DNA of 64,000 bases from Alphaproteobacteria bacterium (lineage in GTDB: Bacteria > Pseudomonadota > Alphaproteobacteria > Micavibrionales > Micavibrionaceae), in NCBI GenBank assembly GCA_030432025.1, contig JAUIIA010000003.1:124001-188000 (forward strand). Reading direction: 5' to 3'. Position 1 is the stretch's first letter, and the number at the start of each line of letters is the position of its first letter. Made by a program: the position numbers and the translations under genes. The notes beneath the pieces are model-generated. The model made no database searches. It was not told the DNA's origin and saw only the letters and a list, made by a program, of their open reading frames with translations. Below, piece by piece: positions 62,649 through 64,000 of this stretch.

Positions 62649-63283
62649 TGAGCGAGGAATACTCAAAGCAAGAGATGGAAGAAGCCCGCAAGCTGTTTGC
62701 GGGCTCTTGCGATTTTATGCTTGGTGTTGCGGGTTTAAAGCAATTGCCGTCTGCAGACCTGCCTGAAATCGCCTTTGCCGGTCGTTCCAATGTCGGTAAA
62801 TCCTCGCTTGTGAACGCTTTAACGGGCCGTAAGACGCTAGCTAAAACGTCACATACGCCGGGACGTACGCAGCAGCTCAACTTCTTTAATCTGGGTGAGC
62901 GCCTCTACATGGTCGATATGCCGGGCTATGGCTATGCCAAAGTCTCCAAGACCCAGCGTGATGAATGGACACAACTGATCTTTGATTACTTGCGTGGCCG
63001 CCCGACGTTGCGGTGTGTATTTATCCTGATCGATTCCCGTCACGGTTTTAAGGACAGTGATATCGAGTTGATGAAAATGCTGGATGAAACGGCCGTGCAA
63101 TACCGCATCATCCTGACCAAAACCGACAAGATTAAATCCCAGCAGCTTGAAAAAGTATCACAGAATATTGTGAAAACGCTGAAAACCCATGCAGCCGCTT
63201 TCCCTGAAATTCTGGCCACAAGTGCACAGAAAAATATCGGCCTGCATGAAGCGCGTACGGTGATGGCATCCTACGCTGCGTAA
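62648..63283 (+). CDS. engB: Ribosome biogenesis GTPase EngB (YsxC/YihA)
   Basis: 211 residues with a GTG start that shares a base with the yidC stop. GRSNVGKSSLVNAL (G1), TPGRTQQLNFF (G2 region), VDMPGYGYAKVS (G3), TKTDK (G4) and SAQ (G5) define the EngB GTPase needed for large-subunit assembly. Located after yidC as in most alphaproteobacteria. Confidence 0.96.
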   Translation: MSEEYSKQEMEEARKLFAGSCDFMLGVAGLKQLPSADLPEIAFAGRSNVGKSSLVNALTGRKTLAKTSHTPGRTQQLNFFNLGERLYMVDMPGYGYAKVSKTQRDEWTQLIFDYLRGRPTLRCVFILIDSRHGFKDSDIELMKMLDETAVQYRIILTKTDKIKSQQLEKVSQNIVKTLKTHAAAFPEILATSAQKNIGLHEARTVMASYAA

Positions 63284-63284
63284 C

Positions 63285-63995
63285 TTACTGATCCGCAATC
63301 ACAGTGTAATAGGCGTAAATACCCGCATTCTCGATACATAGGGACGCACGGTTATGGCATTCAGGGCAAATCTCCCCGCCGTCAGTCGTCAATTCGACAT
63401 TGGTACCGCCATGCAAGGCATCATCAATCAGGATGTTGCGTAACTGCACCGTCGCACTTGGTGGCGTGGTCAATGTTTCATCAATGCTCAAATTGATTTG
63501 ATTGCAAACTTCTTCATTGACCTGAAACGCGACAAGGATCACATCATCCGCTGTCGTATCCGTCCAGTCGATATTGTTGAACCGTCCCATATACCAACCT
63601 GGCATCGGGTCCGTAGTCACTTGGTTCACGGCTTCCTGCGGTAAACGGCCGGGGTTTAGGCCACCGCCGGACGGGTGATACACCTTATGAATCACAATGC
63701 CTGTATCAAAGGTGGAATCTCCGGGCGGTGTAAAATCCAGCTCGCTGATATTGGTCGCGGCCGTGAACAACATCTGGTCGACCGCAGACTTGGCTTGCGC
63801 ACTGTAGGATGCGATCTGTGACAACACCAGCTTGACGCGTTCCGCACTCATGCCGCTGACTTCCGACGTATTGGTTTGCCGTGACAGGGTAAAGCTTAGC
63901 GCACCGAACAACGCAATCGCGATCAGCACATAAATAAGCGCATTTCCACGTTCTTTGTTTCTTTGCCTGTCGATATTGTGGGTTTTTCTATTCAT
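63285..63995 (-). CDS. Exported protein with pilin-like N-terminus
   Basis: 236 residues, complete, starting five bases before the window edge. The N-terminus RGNALIYVLIAIALFGALSF looks like a type IV pilin or pseudopilin leader: G before the hydrophobic helix but no Glu at +5. The rest is a beta-rich domain with Cys near the C-terminus (GEICPECHNRASLC, a possible disulfide or metal site). It converges with engB (2-bp gap). Whether it works with the TcpQ/PilL-like protein and the secretion system is not known; genes to the right are outside the window. Confidence 0.6.
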   Translation of the reverse strand: MNRKTHNIDRQRNKERGNALIYVLIAIALFGALSFTLSRQTNTSEVSGMSAERVKLVLSQIASYSAQAKSAVDQMLFTAATNISELDFTPPGDSTFDTGIVIHKVYHPSGGGLNPGRLPQEAVNQVTTDPMPGWYMGRFNNIDWTDTTADDVILVAFQVNEEVCNQINLSIDETLTTPPSATVQLRNILIDDALHGGTNVELTTDGGEICPECHNRASLCIENAGIYAYYTVIADQ

Positions 63996-64000
63996 AACGC

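Noticed and set aside
1-64000. CRISPR arrays, insertion sequences, rRNA genes
   Set aside because: No regularly spaced repeats, transposase-like proteins or rRNA-like sequence found on either strand.

Overview
The window looks like a chromosomal segment of an alphaproteobacterium, probably a Micavibrio-like (predatory, Micavibrionales-type) lineage. Three things point that way. The first is the alphaproteobacterial hemE-hemH-hemJ-rho block facing ppsR-maf-aroE-coaE-dnaQ-secB. The second is GANTC-rich DNA beside hemE. The third is a chromosomal Dot/Icm (type IVB) secretion cluster. The class is well supported by gene content; the lineage is inference. No insertion sequence, CRISPR array, integrase or phage module was seen.

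1-21 kb: a CBS-domain membrane protein, then rho, hemJ, rraB-like, hemH and hemE on the minus strand. A 394-bp gap at 6425-6818 has six GANTC sites, an AT-rich tract and a TCCCCA palindrome, and is the best candidate for the replication origin. It is followed by lineage-specific genes: one member of a two-copy family, a degenerate GGDEF-like protein, and a tandem pair resembling putative metallopeptidases. Then comes the translationally coupled operon ppsR-maf-aroE-coaE-glutamine amidotransferase-dnaQ. After it are an entericidin-type small lipoprotein, secB, fxsA, a Tim44-like gene, mltA, a small unknown, a 2H phosphoesterase and an aldo/keto reductase.

22-51.5 kb: a Dot/Icm (IncI-like) type IVB secretion system in two minus-strand arms. 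Arm 1 reads dotI-dotH-dotG-dotF-(four-module DotP/DotE-like protein)-dotP-dotN-dotO-(unknown membrane protein), the same order as icmL-K-E-G-C-D-J-B in Legionella. Arm 2 reads FIST protein, DsbC/G-like thiol oxidoreductase, proline-rich protein, VirB1-like transglycosylase, dotD, dotC, dotB, icmT, TcpQ/PilL-like protein. Between the arms, on the plus strand, are three tandem paralogous exported proteins of unknown function, then flgK-flgL behind a near-consensus sigma-54 promoter. Not seen in the window: the coupling complex (DotL, DotM, IcmS, IcmW), DotA and IcmF/DotU. DotG lacks the long repeat region of Legionella DotG. The system therefore resembles the minimal IncI-type machine with lineage-specific additions. 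The trio and the multi-module DotP-like protein are the most novel parts.

51.7-64 kb: a Bax inhibitor-1 protein, a Fis-type HTH protein, mscL, tRNA-Ala(GGC), an ArsR-family regulator-desaturase-START operon with a likely operator, the second copy of the 6.8-kb family, glnK-amtB, a UbiH-type hydroxylase, rpmH-rnpA-yidD-yidC-engB, and a pilin-like protein at the edge.
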